Below are positions 18,119-27,420 of a DNA stretch of 64,000 nucleotides, piece by piece. Position numbers and translations under genes: made by a program. The notes under the pieces were generated by a model that saw only the letters and a program-made list of their open reading frames with translations, had not been told where the DNA came from and did no database searches. Source of the stretch: Ectopseudomonas mendocina (GTDB taxonomy: Bacteria > Pseudomonadota > Gammaproteobacteria > Pseudomonadales > Pseudomonadaceae); contig NZ_JADTQG010000022.1 of NCBI RefSeq assembly GCF_016008875.1, positions 25,336 to 89,335 of the forward strand. Reading direction: 5' to 3'. Positions within the stretch are counted from its first letter, which is position 1; every line of letters begins with the position of its first letter.

Positions 18119-18412
18119 CTAGCCGCGGATACAAGCAGTGACGGAAAACTTCTCTGTTGTTCCATCGGAGCGGTTAACCCAAAAGCACTTAGTGCCGAAG
18201 TCGGCGCTTCGAACGCTAAAGTCAATAATGCCACAACCGATTTTCTTGGCAGAATCCGGGTGATTCTCTAGAGCCGCCCGCAAGAAAACTGCATCGTCAG
18301 CGTTGACTCGATCACCTAAGTCATAGCGCCCGAGCATCGCTTTGAGAAACGCAATGGCGTCTCCCCTCCTTTCAAAGTGCAAAGAGCCGAGAGTAATAGG
18401 CTTTGCTGGCAT
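18119..18412 (-). CDS. DUF3223 (DCL-family) protein
   Basis: Small protein of 97 residues matching the DCL/DUF3223 pattern: an FLKAMLGRYDLGDRV segment, then AALENHPDSAKKIGCGI, then GTKCFWVNRSDGTTEKFS and a terminal CI. The plant DCL protein acts in plastid rRNA maturation; bacterial members have no established function. It starts 27 bases after the hamB stop with AGAGGTG five bases upstream of its ATG, and shares the lower G+C of hamA and hamB, so it is very likely the third gene of that operon. Whether it takes part in defence is unknown. Confidence 0.8.
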   Translation of the reverse strand: MPAKPITLGSLHFERRGDAIAFLKAMLGRYDLGDRVNADDAVFLRAALENHPDSAKKIGCGIIDFSVRSADFGTKCFWVNRSDGTTEKFSVTACIRG

Positions 18413-18439
18413 AGATCACCTCTAAGTCGTAGAGCTATG

Positions 18440-21040
18440 TTACTTAGCTGCTTCATCGGGTAGTGCAAGACGCTCGCGCACCTCGCGAATGATAATGGCT
18501 GGAATGTCCATTGCGTGGAGTTGGCTTGCGCGCTCGTAGGCCCACGCTATGCATTCCTCCTTGCTTAAATCGTCGCGGGCAATTTTCTCGTATAAAGCAA
18601 CAGCGCTCATGCGGGAAAGACCAAGCTCCATGAGCGAAAGTAGCGTCGTCGACGAAACGCCAAACTCAAGTTGCATTCCGATATCTATGCCATCATCGAT
18701 TAGGTCTTCACGGCCAATCTCGCGAAGGTGCAAACGCAGCACATCCATATAAGCGGAAAGGTATTTTGGTGCTCTAAACCGAGCGATCTGCTCCACTAAC
18801 TCCATCGTGCCACGGATGAGCTCAGGCAACTTGAAAGACCTGCCGACCTTTTGGTGCCAATCAATACTGTCACGAATGATCCTGGCCAGCGAGTACCCCT
18901 TTAGCCATTTGACAACGATCAACGCATACAGCTTGATACGAGTCCCGGGTGTGAACGCAAAAAACAAATGCTTGTTGACTCTCTCCATAATCGTTACGAA
19001 TCGATCATAGCTGTCGTTGCTCGCGACTTCAGCAGGGAGCAGGTTTTCTACATCACCAGGGTAGGCACGAAAGGCTTCGAGAAGATGCTGAAGGCCAATC
19101 GCACTCACGCCTGGGTGCCTGGTGGCAAGGTCGACGCTGATTTCGATCTGTTCTGCTAGCCCCCCTAGGGCTTGGTCGAGTTTCGCAATCGATGCGGCGT
19201 CATGGCGTTTCGCGAGGCTAGCCGCTGATATGGAGCCGAGCCGCATAAAAGTGGTAAGTAAATAGGCTCCAACCTGCTCGAACTTATCCTTGTCCTCAAT
19301 ACTGGAGAGATCCGGTAGTCCACGCTTAGAGAGATAGTCCGCCATGCCGTCCCCAAGATCGAGAACTGCGTCACTTTCGCGCTTAATGGGATAGCGTGCG
19401 CGACCAGGAACCCCGGCCGGCCAAGCCTGCTTGTCTTCCGGATCGATGCAGATGATGTTTCCTTGGAATTCATTACCCCATCTCCCTGCGCGACCAGCCA
19501 AGTTCCAGAAGTCGTGCGGCTCCATCGGATGGCCTTTCCCTTTACGCGGTCCACGCACCACAATTGTCCGACAGGACAAATTCACGCCCTCGATCAAAGT
19601 GGAAGTGCATACCAAGAAACGTATCTTACCTAACCGAAATAGCCGCTCTATCTCTAAACGGAGCAGTGACGGCATGTTGCCGTAGTGGAATGCTACCCCG
19701 AGCTCCACAAGCGGTGCCAGCCGGAAGTCCTGATGCACGCCCTTTCGAGCGAGTTCAGCGAGCTGTGAAATCTCCAGATCAATAGATTCAGGTTTGGGCA
19801 AAAGCTGGCTGATCAAGTCAGCAACTTCTTCCGCTTCTCCAGCTCCATTTGCGTAGACAAGGGTTCCACCTCTTTCGCCGGCAGCTGCTGCGATGAATGC
19901 GAGGCGCTTCTTAAGTCCGGCTGGTGTACTCGCGAGCTGAAGAACCCCTATTGGAAGTTCTGAGCCTTGCTGTCGTAGTGTAATCGCCCAAAGCTTCGAT
20001 TTTCGCGGCACTTGGGTCGCGACCATTAGATTCTGAAGGACCGGAGAGGAGTCGCTATCGACAGCGATGGTCTGCACACCATCGGGGGCGTCCGAGAGTA
20101 ACTCTTCCGGATTTTGGGTTGCAGGGCTGATGAAAACGGCTTTCAGCTTTGGGTTGGCGCGAGTGGCACGCTCTATTGCGTCCTGCAAAATCACGCCGCG
20201 CTGGTTGTCGCCGATCTTGTGCGCCTCGTCCACAATTAGCAGATCTACCGAAAGCACATCGCTGAGCAAGTTGGCGAAAAGGTGCAGCCGCTCTTGCGTA
20301 AAGACGAGAATCACTCGTGCGCCACCCGCCCGCGCAGCTTTGTACTTATCGGTGAGGGGAAGGGACGAAACCTCGACTAGTTCGACATTACCGAGGAGTT
20401 CTTTAAGATTGGTCTCGATTTCGGAGACAAGCGCGCGGGTCGGGGCGAGATAAACAACCACCCGGCTCTTACCCGCTATTACTTGGTCGATCAACCACTG
20501 AAGCACAAGAAACGTCTTACCTGAAGCAGTCGGTGCTGAAGCTGATAGCCAGTTATCTCCAGTCGCATTAGTCCAGAAGCGCTGCTGAAAATCGTTTACT
20601 TGAAGCCAATTCCCGCTCGATTGCATCAGGATGGAACGATCTATCTCACGACGCTGAGCCTCAAGACGCAATGCAATACCAAGCCGCGTATCGAGATCAG
20701 CTTTCACTAACTCTCGATCGGTGGCTAAGGTAATTGCCCGAAAGTTGGAAAGCTTACCCATCAGGACGGCACCAGCGTCCTTGAATGCTTGATCATCTGT
20801 CAAAGAAATTGCAGCGGTTGCGATTCGAAGAGCGGCTTCTTGATCGCCCCTTTGATCGGATCGCGCGAGAATACTGCCGGCGAGCAACAATCTAGGCCAG
20901 TCAATGGACGTCGGGGACTGTACCGAGGTATCTGGTGACAGATTGTCGAGTTCATTACGTACTGTGAGTTGAGTGATCGTATCGAGATCGCATCGAACGC
21001 CTTCTTGGAGAAGCCACGATTGTAGGTCGGCGAGGCTCAT
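18440..21040 (-). CDS. hamB: HamB, Hachiman anti-phage helicase
   Basis: Superfamily 2 helicase of 866 residues, Ski2-like, the ATPase subunit of Hachiman. Walker A is APTASGKT (169-176), the DEAH box is VDEAHKIGD (270-278), motif III is SPAT (305-308), motif V is CTSTLIEGVNLS (478-489) and motif VI is NLAGRAGRWG (513-522). The start at 21040 (MSLADLQSW) is fixed by its one-base overlap with the hamA stop (TAATG), which implies translational coupling. HamB is known to sense and translocate on DNA and control the HamA nuclease. Base composition is visibly A+T-richer than the surrounding genome, suggesting horizontal acquisition. Confidence 0.9.
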   Translation of the reverse strand: MSLADLQSWLLQEGVRCDLDTITQLTVRNELDNLSPDTSVQSPTSIDWPRLLLAGSILARSDQRGDQEAALRIATAAISLTDDQAFKDAGAVLMGKLSNFRAITLATDRELVKADLDTRLGIALRLEAQRREIDRSILMQSSGNWLQVNDFQQRFWTNATGDNWLSASAPTASGKTFLVLQWLIDQVIAGKSRVVVYLAPTRALVSEIETNLKELLGNVELVEVSSLPLTDKYKAARAGGARVILVFTQERLHLFANLLSDVLSVDLLIVDEAHKIGDNQRGVILQDAIERATRANPKLKAVFISPATQNPEELLSDAPDGVQTIAVDSDSSPVLQNLMVATQVPRKSKLWAITLRQQGSELPIGVLQLASTPAGLKKRLAFIAAAAGERGGTLVYANGAGEAEEVADLISQLLPKPESIDLEISQLAELARKGVHQDFRLAPLVELGVAFHYGNMPSLLRLEIERLFRLGKIRFLVCTSTLIEGVNLSCRTIVVRGPRKGKGHPMEPHDFWNLAGRAGRWGNEFQGNIICIDPEDKQAWPAGVPGRARYPIKRESDAVLDLGDGMADYLSKRGLPDLSSIEDKDKFEQVGAYLLTTFMRLGSISAASLAKRHDAASIAKLDQALGGLAEQIEISVDLATRHPGVSAIGLQHLLEAFRAYPGDVENLLPAEVASNDSYDRFVTIMERVNKHLFFAFTPGTRIKLYALIVVKWLKGYSLARIIRDSIDWHQKVGRSFKLPELIRGTMELVEQIARFRAPKYLSAYMDVLRLHLREIGREDLIDDGIDIGMQLEFGVSSTTLLSLMELGLSRMSAVALYEKIARDDLSKEECIAWAYERASQLHAMDIPAIIIREVRERLALPDEAAK

Positions 21041-21987
21041 TACTCCTTGACCCCCATTGCCTTTAGGAATGCAGCGCGGAAACCCTCGGCCGACGGCAGG
21101 GGGACGCAAAATAACTCGATTTCTATCTGTTCGAGCCTCTCCAATTTCAGCCGTTCGCCAATACGATTCTTCCAACCGCTAAGTGCAGTACGGGACGCCT
21201 CGACGATCTCCTCAGCAACCGCCTTCGCCTCGTCTTTCGGATAGAATGGTGCATCGAAGCCTACAAGGGCCAAGCCGCAATATTGAACCCGCTTCGACAT
21301 GACCGATGACTTGTCAAAATACTTCTTGAGTGCATCAGTGAGTGCTGGATTGCTAAGGTCGGCCTTATCGCTAAGGAGCATCAGATCGCGCTCCCGCCCT
21401 GCATCCTCGTGCTCGGGCTCGATCAAAAAGGGGGAGAGAGAATTGAGACATTCGCGAATCGCAGCGCTCGCATCCGCGTAAACTTTTGATTCGCCCCAGT
21501 AAAGCTTTAAAATGCCCTCCGCTGTCACCCCCGCGTACACCCCATCCGCGCCGTGATAGTGCATACGTGTGTCCGTCTTGAGGTCCATCTTGCAAAGAAT
21601 CTGTGGCAGCTTGAGAAAGCGCTCCGCCAGCAGGAACAGCAGCATCTCTCCGCCCTCACCGGTGTTCGCCAAATCAGTAAACGAGCGCTTGGCACGCTCG
21701 ATTAGCTCAGCGACTGCCTCGGTGCTGTTGAATCTGTTGTCTCGCGCTTTTGCGTCGGCGAGCTTCGAGCGCGGGATCGCATAATCTACGACGGCATTCC
21801 GCATGAACTCTGCTAGCCGATGTGTTTGAACACGGCCATTTCCATCCACTGATAGGCAGTGGCAGTGAATCTTGACTAAATGCCCATCAATGGGCACGTC
21901 ACGCTCTACGAGCGTCAAGTGAACCTCAAGTGCTTCTGGGTTCCCCGTCAGAGCAGCTTCGAGATCGGCAGAGGTGATGATCGACAA
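21040..21987 (-). CDS. hamA: HamA, Hachiman anti-phage nuclease (DUF1837)
   Basis: DUF1837 protein, effector of Hachiman. The conserved core reads GEGGEMLLFLLAERF, then HGADGVYAG, then YWGESKVYADA, matching a PD-(D/E)xK nuclease site (Glu, Asp, Glu-x-Lys). HamA degrades DNA once released or activated by HamB. I place the start at a TTG (21987) because GGAGG lies four bases upstream and the residues before it look non-coding; this gives 315 residues. A GTG at 22086 would give 348 residues and cannot be excluded. The stop overlaps the hamB ATG by one base. First gene of the island operon. Confidence 0.87.
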   Translation of the reverse strand: MSIITSADLEAALTGNPEALEVHLTLVERDVPIDGHLVKIHCHCLSVDGNGRVQTHRLAEFMRNAVVDYAIPRSKLADAKARDNRFNSTEAVAELIERAKRSFTDLANTGEGGEMLLFLLAERFLKLPQILCKMDLKTDTRMHYHGADGVYAGVTAEGILKLYWGESKVYADASAAIRECLNSLSPFLIEPEHEDAGRERDLMLLSDKADLSNPALTDALKKYFDKSSVMSKRVQYCGLALVGFDAPFYPKDEAKAVAEEIVEASRTALSGWKNRIGERLKLERLEQIEIELFCVPLPSAEGFRAAFLKAMGVKE

Positions 21988-22107
21988 ACGGCCTCCATTC
22001 CATATCGTCCGCCCATCTGCCTTCAGATGGCACAACGAGATCACAATGTAACTGGCTTCACTACTGTAGTGAATAGGGCAAGCCACTGTAGGGACTCTTA
22101 AACGAAC

Positions 22108-22123
22108 GCTTCTGGCCGAAAGC
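22108..22123. repeat. Right copy of the 16-bp inverted repeat flanking the defence island
   Basis: Exact reverse complement of 18061-18076, located just upstream of hamA, between it and the AraC-type regulator gene. The promoter of the Hachiman operon must lie between about 21988 and 22165, overlapping this repeat. Confidence 0.6.
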
Positions 22124-22165
22124 AGCCTCTAACGCTTATCGCTATCGGCCGTACAACCGCCCAGC

Positions 22166-22930
22166 TCATTTATAAAAGCTTGAAGGCGCAATGCCGAACT
22201 GCCGTCGGAACGCTGCGGCGAAGGCGCTCTGGCTTTCGTAGCCATGCTGCAGGGCGACTTGCAGCACTGGCTGGCCTTCGGCCAGGGCTTCCAGCGAGAG
22301 CAGCAGGCGCGCCTGTTGGCGCCAGCGGCCGAAGGTGATGCCGGTGCTGCCGAGAAAACGTCGGTGAAAGGTCTTCGGACTCATGGCCAGGCTATCTGCC
22401 CAATGCTCGGCGCCGTCGGTCTGCGCCGGGTTTTGCGCTAGGGCCTGGCAGACCCGGGCGATGCGTTCGTCATCCGGCCAGGGCAGGTGGAAGGGCAACA
22501 CCGGCAGGCTACGCAGTTCGTCCAGGAGAAAACGCGTCAGGCGGCCGTCCCGGCTATCCGCACTGTACTGCGCCGGCACCTGGGTGGCCGCCAGGATAAG
22601 TTCGCGTAGCAGTGGCGATACATCGATCACGCAGTTGTCCGTGGGCAGCCCCTCGATGGCGTCGGGGTTGACGAACAAACTGCGCATGCGTGCCGCGCCG
22701 CGTATGCGCAGCGCGTGCTCGACGCCTGCCTGCACCCACACGCCGCGGGTGGGCGGTATGACCCAGCGGCCGGCCGGTGTCTCCACCACCAGCACTCCGG
22801 AAATGGCGTAGAACAATTGCGCGCGCGGGTGGCTGTGGGCGGGCACCTGATGACCGCTGGGGTAGTCGACCGAGACGCCGGTGACCGGCATTGCCAGAGA
22901 TTCATAAGGCAGGTGGCTGTGGTCGACCAT
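22166..22930 (-). CDS. AraC-family transcriptional regulator with cupin domain
   Basis: AraC/XylS regulator of 254 residues. The N-terminal cupin sensing domain shows HQVPAHSHPRAQLFYAISG and WVIPPTRGVWVQAGVEH (about residues 27-72). The C-terminal part holds the two helix-turn-helix motifs: WADSLAMSPKTFHRRF (near 185-200) and LQVALQHGYESQSAFAAAFRRQFG (two short stretches near 222-248). G+C content is back to the chromosomal level, so the gene lies outside the defence island. It is divergent from the leu leader; the target is not evident. Confidence 0.9.
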   Translation of the reverse strand: MVDHSHLPYESLAMPVTGVSVDYPSGHQVPAHSHPRAQLFYAISGVLVVETPAGRWVIPPTRGVWVQAGVEHALRIRGAARMRSLFVNPDAIEGLPTDNCVIDVSPLLRELILAATQVPAQYSADSRDGRLTRFLLDELRSLPVLPFHLPWPDDERIARVCQALAQNPAQTDGAEHWADSLAMSPKTFHRRFLGSTGITFGRWRQQARLLLSLEALAEGQPVLQVALQHGYESQSAFAAAFRRQFGIAPSSFYK

Positions 22931-23064
22931 GGGCGTATCCAGATGTGCGGGTTGGCCAGCTTAGCTGCGGTAGTGACCATTTGGCGACAACGACGGACCA
23001 TTTGTCGTGCGTGGTCGGTTTCCGGGCTGCCTATGCTGGGCCCCTGTCTGACCGGAACTGCGCC

Positions 23065-23172
23065 ATGAACCTCCTGCTGCCCTTGCTAACGCTACTCGTC
23101 CTGAGCTTCGGCCGGGGTCTGTCGCCGAATGTGTGGCGCCAACTTGCGATCTCCCCCAGATCCCGGCCTTGA
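23065..23172 (+). CDS. leuL: leuA leader peptide
   Basis: A 35-residue open frame starting MNLLLPLLTLLVLSF: eight of the first thirteen residues are leucine, including two CTA codons, which are rare in Pseudomonas. It ends 63 bases before leuA. Leucine-rich leaders of this kind act in attenuation: ribosomes stall on leucine codons when charged tRNA-Leu is scarce. Nearby inverted repeats can form alternative hairpins. The assignment rests on composition and position and has not been tested. Confidence 0.72.
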   Translation: MNLLLPLLTLLVLSFGRGLSPNVWRQLAISPRSRP

Positions 23173-23219
23173 ACAGCCCGCCAGAGCGGGCAGGGGAGAT
23201 CGGCATTGTCCGCTCTCCC
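23107..23219 (+). promoter_or_regulatory. Leucine attenuator-like RNA upstream of leuA
   Basis: Three pairings are visible. TTCGGC (23107-23112) pairs with GCCGAA (23124-23129). GATCTCCCC (23148-23156) pairs with GGGGAGATC (23193-23201), enclosing a short hairpin GCCCGC/GCGGGC (23176-23191). GGGAGA plus CGG (23194-23203) pairs with CCG plus TCTCCC (23210-23219). The last two compete for the same bases, as in classical attenuators. No strong U-run follows the third stem, so the off-state could be Rho-dependent or act on translation of leuA. Confidence 0.55.
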
Positions 23220-23235
23220 GTTCGAGGTTCGCCCC

Positions 23236-24915
23236 ATGCTGCGCAATCCGCAAACCAAGTACCGTGCTTTCCCTTCCATCGACCTGCCCAATCGCCGCTG
23301 GCCTTCGCGTCAGATCACCCAGGCCCCGGTGTGGCTGTCCACCGACCTGCGTGATGGTAACCAGGCGCTGTTCGAGCCAATGAACCGAGAGCGCAAGTTG
23401 CGCCTGTTCGGCGAGCTGGTGCGCCTCGGTTTCAAGGAAATCGAGGTCGGTTTCCCGGCCGCCTCGCGCACCGACTTCGAGATCATCCGCCAACTCATCG
23501 ATGAGGGTGGTATTCCCGGTGACGTTACGCCCATGGTCATGACCCAGCTGCGCGAGGACCTGATCGAGGAGACCGTACGAGCCGTGGCCGGCGCACGGCG
23601 GGTGATCGTGCACCTGTACAACGCCATCGCACCAGTGTGGCGGCGGGTGGTGTTCGGCCTGTCGGTGGACGAAGTGGAGCAGCTGGTGGTGCGCCACGTG
23701 CAATTGCTCAAGGAAAAGGTGGCGGCGCACCCGCAGACGGAGTGGGTGCTGCAGTACTCCCCGGAGACCTTCTGCATGGCCGAGCTGGAGGTGTCGCTGC
23801 GCATGTGCAACGCCGCCATTCGCACCTGGGATGCCGGCCCCGGCCGGCCGATCATCATCAATCTGCCGACCACGGTGGAAGTGGCGACGCCCAATGTCTT
23901 CGCCGACCAGATCGAATGGATGCACGAGCGCCTGGAGCGCCGTGAGCATGTGGTGCTCTCGGTTCATCCGCACAACGACCGCGGCACCGGTGTGGCCTGT
24001 GCCGAGCAGGCGCTGCTGGCCGGCGCCCAGCGGGTGGAGGGCTGCCTGTTCGGCAATGGTGAGCGCAGCGGCAACCTCGACTTGGTCACCCTCGCACTGA
24101 ATCTCTATACCCAGGGCGTCGATCCGCGCCTGGATTTTTCCGATATCGCTGGCGTGGCTCGGGTAGCCGAGATGTGCACCGGGCTGCCGATCCACCCGCG
24201 CCATCCCTACGTCGGCGATCTGGTGTTCACCGCCTTTTCCGGCTCGCATCAAGATGCCATCGCCAAAGGGTTCGCGGCGCAGGACCCGGAGGGGTTCTGG
24301 GAGGTGCCTTACCTGCCAATCGACCCGCAAGACTTGGGGCGCACCTACGACAGTATCGTGCGGGTCAACAGCCAGTCGGGCAAAGGCGGCATCGCCTACC
24401 TGCTGCAGCGCGACCACGGCGTGTCGATGCCGCGGCGGATGCAGGTCGAGTTCAGCGCCATCGTGCAGAAAGTGGCTGACAGCAGCGAAACCGAACTGAC
24501 CAGCACCGAGCTCTGGGCAATGTTCCAGCGCCACTACCTGGCGCCCGCGCGCCCCGGTGGCGAACTGGTCTATCTCGGTCACCAGCTGTTCGAGGACGAT
24601 GCCGGCCAGGGTGTGATGCTGGAGATCGAGCTGCCCAACGGCCGCCGACGGCAGTTGCAGGGCATCGGTAACGGTCCTATCGACGCCGCCGTCTCTGCGC
24701 TCGGTCTGCCCATCCGCGTCGACAGCTACGAGGAGCGCAGCTTGGGCGGTGGTGCCTCCGCCAATGCCCTGGCACTGGTCGAGGTGGCATGGCCGGGCGT
24801 GGCCGGCTCGCGCTTCGGGGCTGGCAGCCACGCGAACATCGTCGTCGCCTCGATCCAGGCTTTGCTGGTCGCGGTGTCGCGTTTCGATGACGGTCTGGTG
24901 CAGTTGCTCGAATGA
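23236..24915 (+). CDS. leuA: 2-isopropylmalate synthase
   Basis: Condenses acetyl-CoA with 2-ketoisovalerate, the first committed step of leucine synthesis. The protein has 559 residues, typical for the long Pseudomonas LeuA. The TIM barrel includes APVWLSTDLRDGNQAL (substrate/metal region near residue 40), VHPHNDRGTGVACAEQALLAGA (metal-binding HxH region near 240, quoted in part), and the C-terminal regulatory domain with GGGASANALALVEV. The ATG at 23236 has GAGG upstream and matches the family N-terminus MLRNPQTKYRAF. It stands alone behind the leader peptide, so leucine-responsive attenuation is likely. Confidence 0.96.
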   Translation: MLRNPQTKYRAFPSIDLPNRRWPSRQITQAPVWLSTDLRDGNQALFEPMNRERKLRLFGELVRLGFKEIEVGFPAASRTDFEIIRQLIDEGGIPGDVTPMVMTQLREDLIEETVRAVAGARRVIVHLYNAIAPVWRRVVFGLSVDEVEQLVVRHVQLLKEKVAAHPQTEWVLQYSPETFCMAELEVSLRMCNAAIRTWDAGPGRPIIINLPTTVEVATPNVFADQIEWMHERLERREHVVLSVHPHNDRGTGVACAEQALLAGAQRVEGCLFGNGERSGNLDLVTLALNLYTQGVDPRLDFSDIAGVARVAEMCTGLPIHPRHPYVGDLVFTAFSGSHQDAIAKGFAAQDPEGFWEVPYLPIDPQDLGRTYDSIVRVNSQSGKGGIAYLLQRDHGVSMPRRMQVEFSAIVQKVADSSETELTSTELWAMFQRHYLAPARPGGELVYLGHQLFEDDAGQGVMLEIELPNGRRRQLQGIGNGPIDAAVSALGLPIRVDSYEERSLGGGASANALALVEVAWPGVAGSRFGAGSHANIVVASIQALLVAVSRFDDGLVQLLE

Positions 24916-25024
24916 GATCGCGCCTGTCGCCTCCAAGGCCTGAACAGCTGGCGTAGAGCGACCTGCTCTGCATCTGCCTCACCCAATGCGCCTAGCCGCC
25001 GTAAGCACTATCCGGTGGAGGGTT

Positions 25025-25060
25025 TTTCGGCTCGGGCATCCTGCTTCGCTCTACCTCCTG
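25025..25060. repeat. 36-bp dispersed intergenic repeat, copy 1
   Basis: This intergenic stretch between leuA and the cystine ATPase gene is identical over 36 bases to 62702-62737, another intergenic spot. Flanking sequence is also similar. No coding potential is evident in the 209-base gap. Confidence 0.7.
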
Positions 25061-25124
25061 TATCACCGCAGCGGTAACCGCGACAGGCGCTAGGCGCCGA
25101 AGCCCCTTGCATGCCCACGAGGAG

Positions 25125-25879
<755 letters not shown>

Positions 25880-25880
<1 letters not shown>

Positions 25881-26548
25881 CAGTCGTCCTGCTCGTGCCG
25901 GTTGACCCTGGCCTCCAGGCGCGCCTGGAAGTGCGCAAGGATGCTGGCCAGCGCCCAATAGATCAGCGCGGCTGCCAGGTACATGGTGAAGATCTCGAAG
26001 GTGCGCGCGGTGATCAACTGCGCCTGACGGAACAGTTCCGGCACCTGAATGGTGGCGGCCAGGGCGGTGTCCTTGACCAGCGAAATGAAGCTGTTGCCCA
26101 ACGGCGGCAGGGCGGTGCGCGCCGCCTGCGGCAGGATGGCCCGGTACAGCGTCTGCGCCTTGCTCATGCCGATGCTGGCAGCGGCTTCCCACTGGCCACG
26201 GTCGATGGAGGCGATCGCGGCGCGGAGAATCTCCGAGGTGTAAGCGGCCATGTTCAGCGAGAAGCCGATCAGTGCGGCCGGTAGCGGGTCGAGCTGGATA
26301 CCCAGTTGCGGCAGGCCGTAGTAGATCAGAAACAGCTGCACCAGCAGTGGTGTGCCGCGGAAGAAGGACACGTACAACCGTGTAAGCCAGCGCAGCGGCG
26401 CTGGTCCGTACAGGCGTCCGATAGCGAGGGAGAAGCCCAGCAGCAGGCCGAAGAACATGCCGCCCAGGCTGAGTACGACCGTGAAATAGGCGCCCTTGAG
26501 CAGAAAGGGCGCGGACTCCAGAGCCAGCTGCAGGGCGGATTCGATCAT
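25880..26548 (-). CDS. tcyL: Cystine ABC transporter permease
   Basis: Inner-membrane permease of 222 residues of the HisM/YecS type. Hydrophobic segments begin with FLLKGAYFTVVLSLGGMFFG, and the cytoplasmic loop contacting the ATPase includes GMSKAQTLYRAILPQAARTALPPLGN (quoted as neighbouring stretches SIGMSKAQT and AILPQAART). Both ends overlap neighbours by one to four bases, so translation is coupled with the ATPase and binding-protein genes. Confidence 0.9.
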
Positions 26549-27342
26549 CGGGTGACGTCAGCCTTGAACCATTTCTCGGACAGTTGCTTGAGGGTGCCGT
26601 CGGCGCTCAGCTTGGCCAGGGCCTCGTCGATGGCGGCGAGCAGTTCGGGGTTGCCCTTGCGCAGGGCGATACCGGCTTCCAGGCGAGAGAAGGCATCGCC
26701 GGCCACGGCCAGGCGACCACCAGTTTTCTCGACCATCTCGAAGGCGGCCAAGCGATCCACCAGGATTACGTCGATGCGGCCGACATTGAGGTCCTGGAAC
26801 TTGGTCGGATCGTCGTCGTAGGTGCGGATGTCGGCCTGCGGCACGTTTTCCTTCAACCACTGCTCGTAGTTGGTGCCCAAGCCCACGCCGACTTTCTTGC
26901 CGGCCAGATCCTGCGCGCTCTTGATGCTGTCGCCATCGGCCTTGCGGGTCAGCGCCTGGATGCCGGAGACGGTGTAAGGGGTGGAGAAATCGTATTTCTG
27001 CTTGCGCTCGTCGGAGATGGTCACCTGGTTGATCACCACGTCCAGGCGCTTGGATTCCAGCGCGGCGAGGATGCCGTCCCACTTGGTCGGCTGGAACTCG
27101 GCCTTGACCCCCATTTCCTTGGCCAGCGCTTCGGCCAGTTCCACCTCGAAGCCGGTCAGCTTGCCGTTGGCGTCCTGGTAGTTGAAGGGCGGGTAAGTGC
27201 CCTCCAGGCCGACCTTGATGGCGCCACGGGCCTTTATGTCATCGAGCAGGTCCGCGGCGAAGCTCGGCGCGCTGAGGCTGGCACCGAGCACCAGGGCCAG
27301 GCTGCCGAAAAGGAAATGGCGACGCAGGGTTGAGACGTTCAT
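26545..27342 (-). CDS. tcyJ: Cystine ABC transporter substrate-binding protein
   Basis: Periplasmic binding protein (FliY/TcyJ type) of 265 residues. A signal peptide ends near SFAAD (about residue 30). The mature protein has the family pattern IKVGLEGTYPPFNYQDANGK, then GFEVELAEALAKEMG, the ligand residues in NQVTISDERKQKYDFSTPY and GVGLGTNYEQWL. The ATG is preceded by GAGGTC. It is the third gene of a same-direction cluster after D-cysteine desulfhydrase (78 bases upstream), linking cystine uptake to cysteine use. Confidence 0.9.
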   Translation of the reverse strand: MNVSTLRRHFLFGSLALVLGASLSAPSFAADLLDDIKARGAIKVGLEGTYPPFNYQDANGKLTGFEVELAEALAKEMGVKAEFQPTKWDGILAALESKRLDVVINQVTISDERKQKYDFSTPYTVSGIQALTRKADGDSIKSAQDLAGKKVGVGLGTNYEQWLKENVPQADIRTYDDDPTKFQDLNVGRIDVILVDRLAAFEMVEKTGGRLAVAGDAFSRLEAGIALRKGNPELLAAIDEALAKLSADGTLKQLSEKWFKADVTR

Positions 27343-27420
27343 GGTGACCTCGTGCAGGAAGAAGATTGCGCCACTCTAGGCGGAATTTTTTATGCCGCTA
27401 AATAATTAAAAGTTACTCAT

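Noticed and set aside
18440..21040. HamB as a housekeeping Ski2-like or Lhr helicase
   Set aside because: The one-base coupling to a DUF1837 gene and the island composition point to Hachiman.
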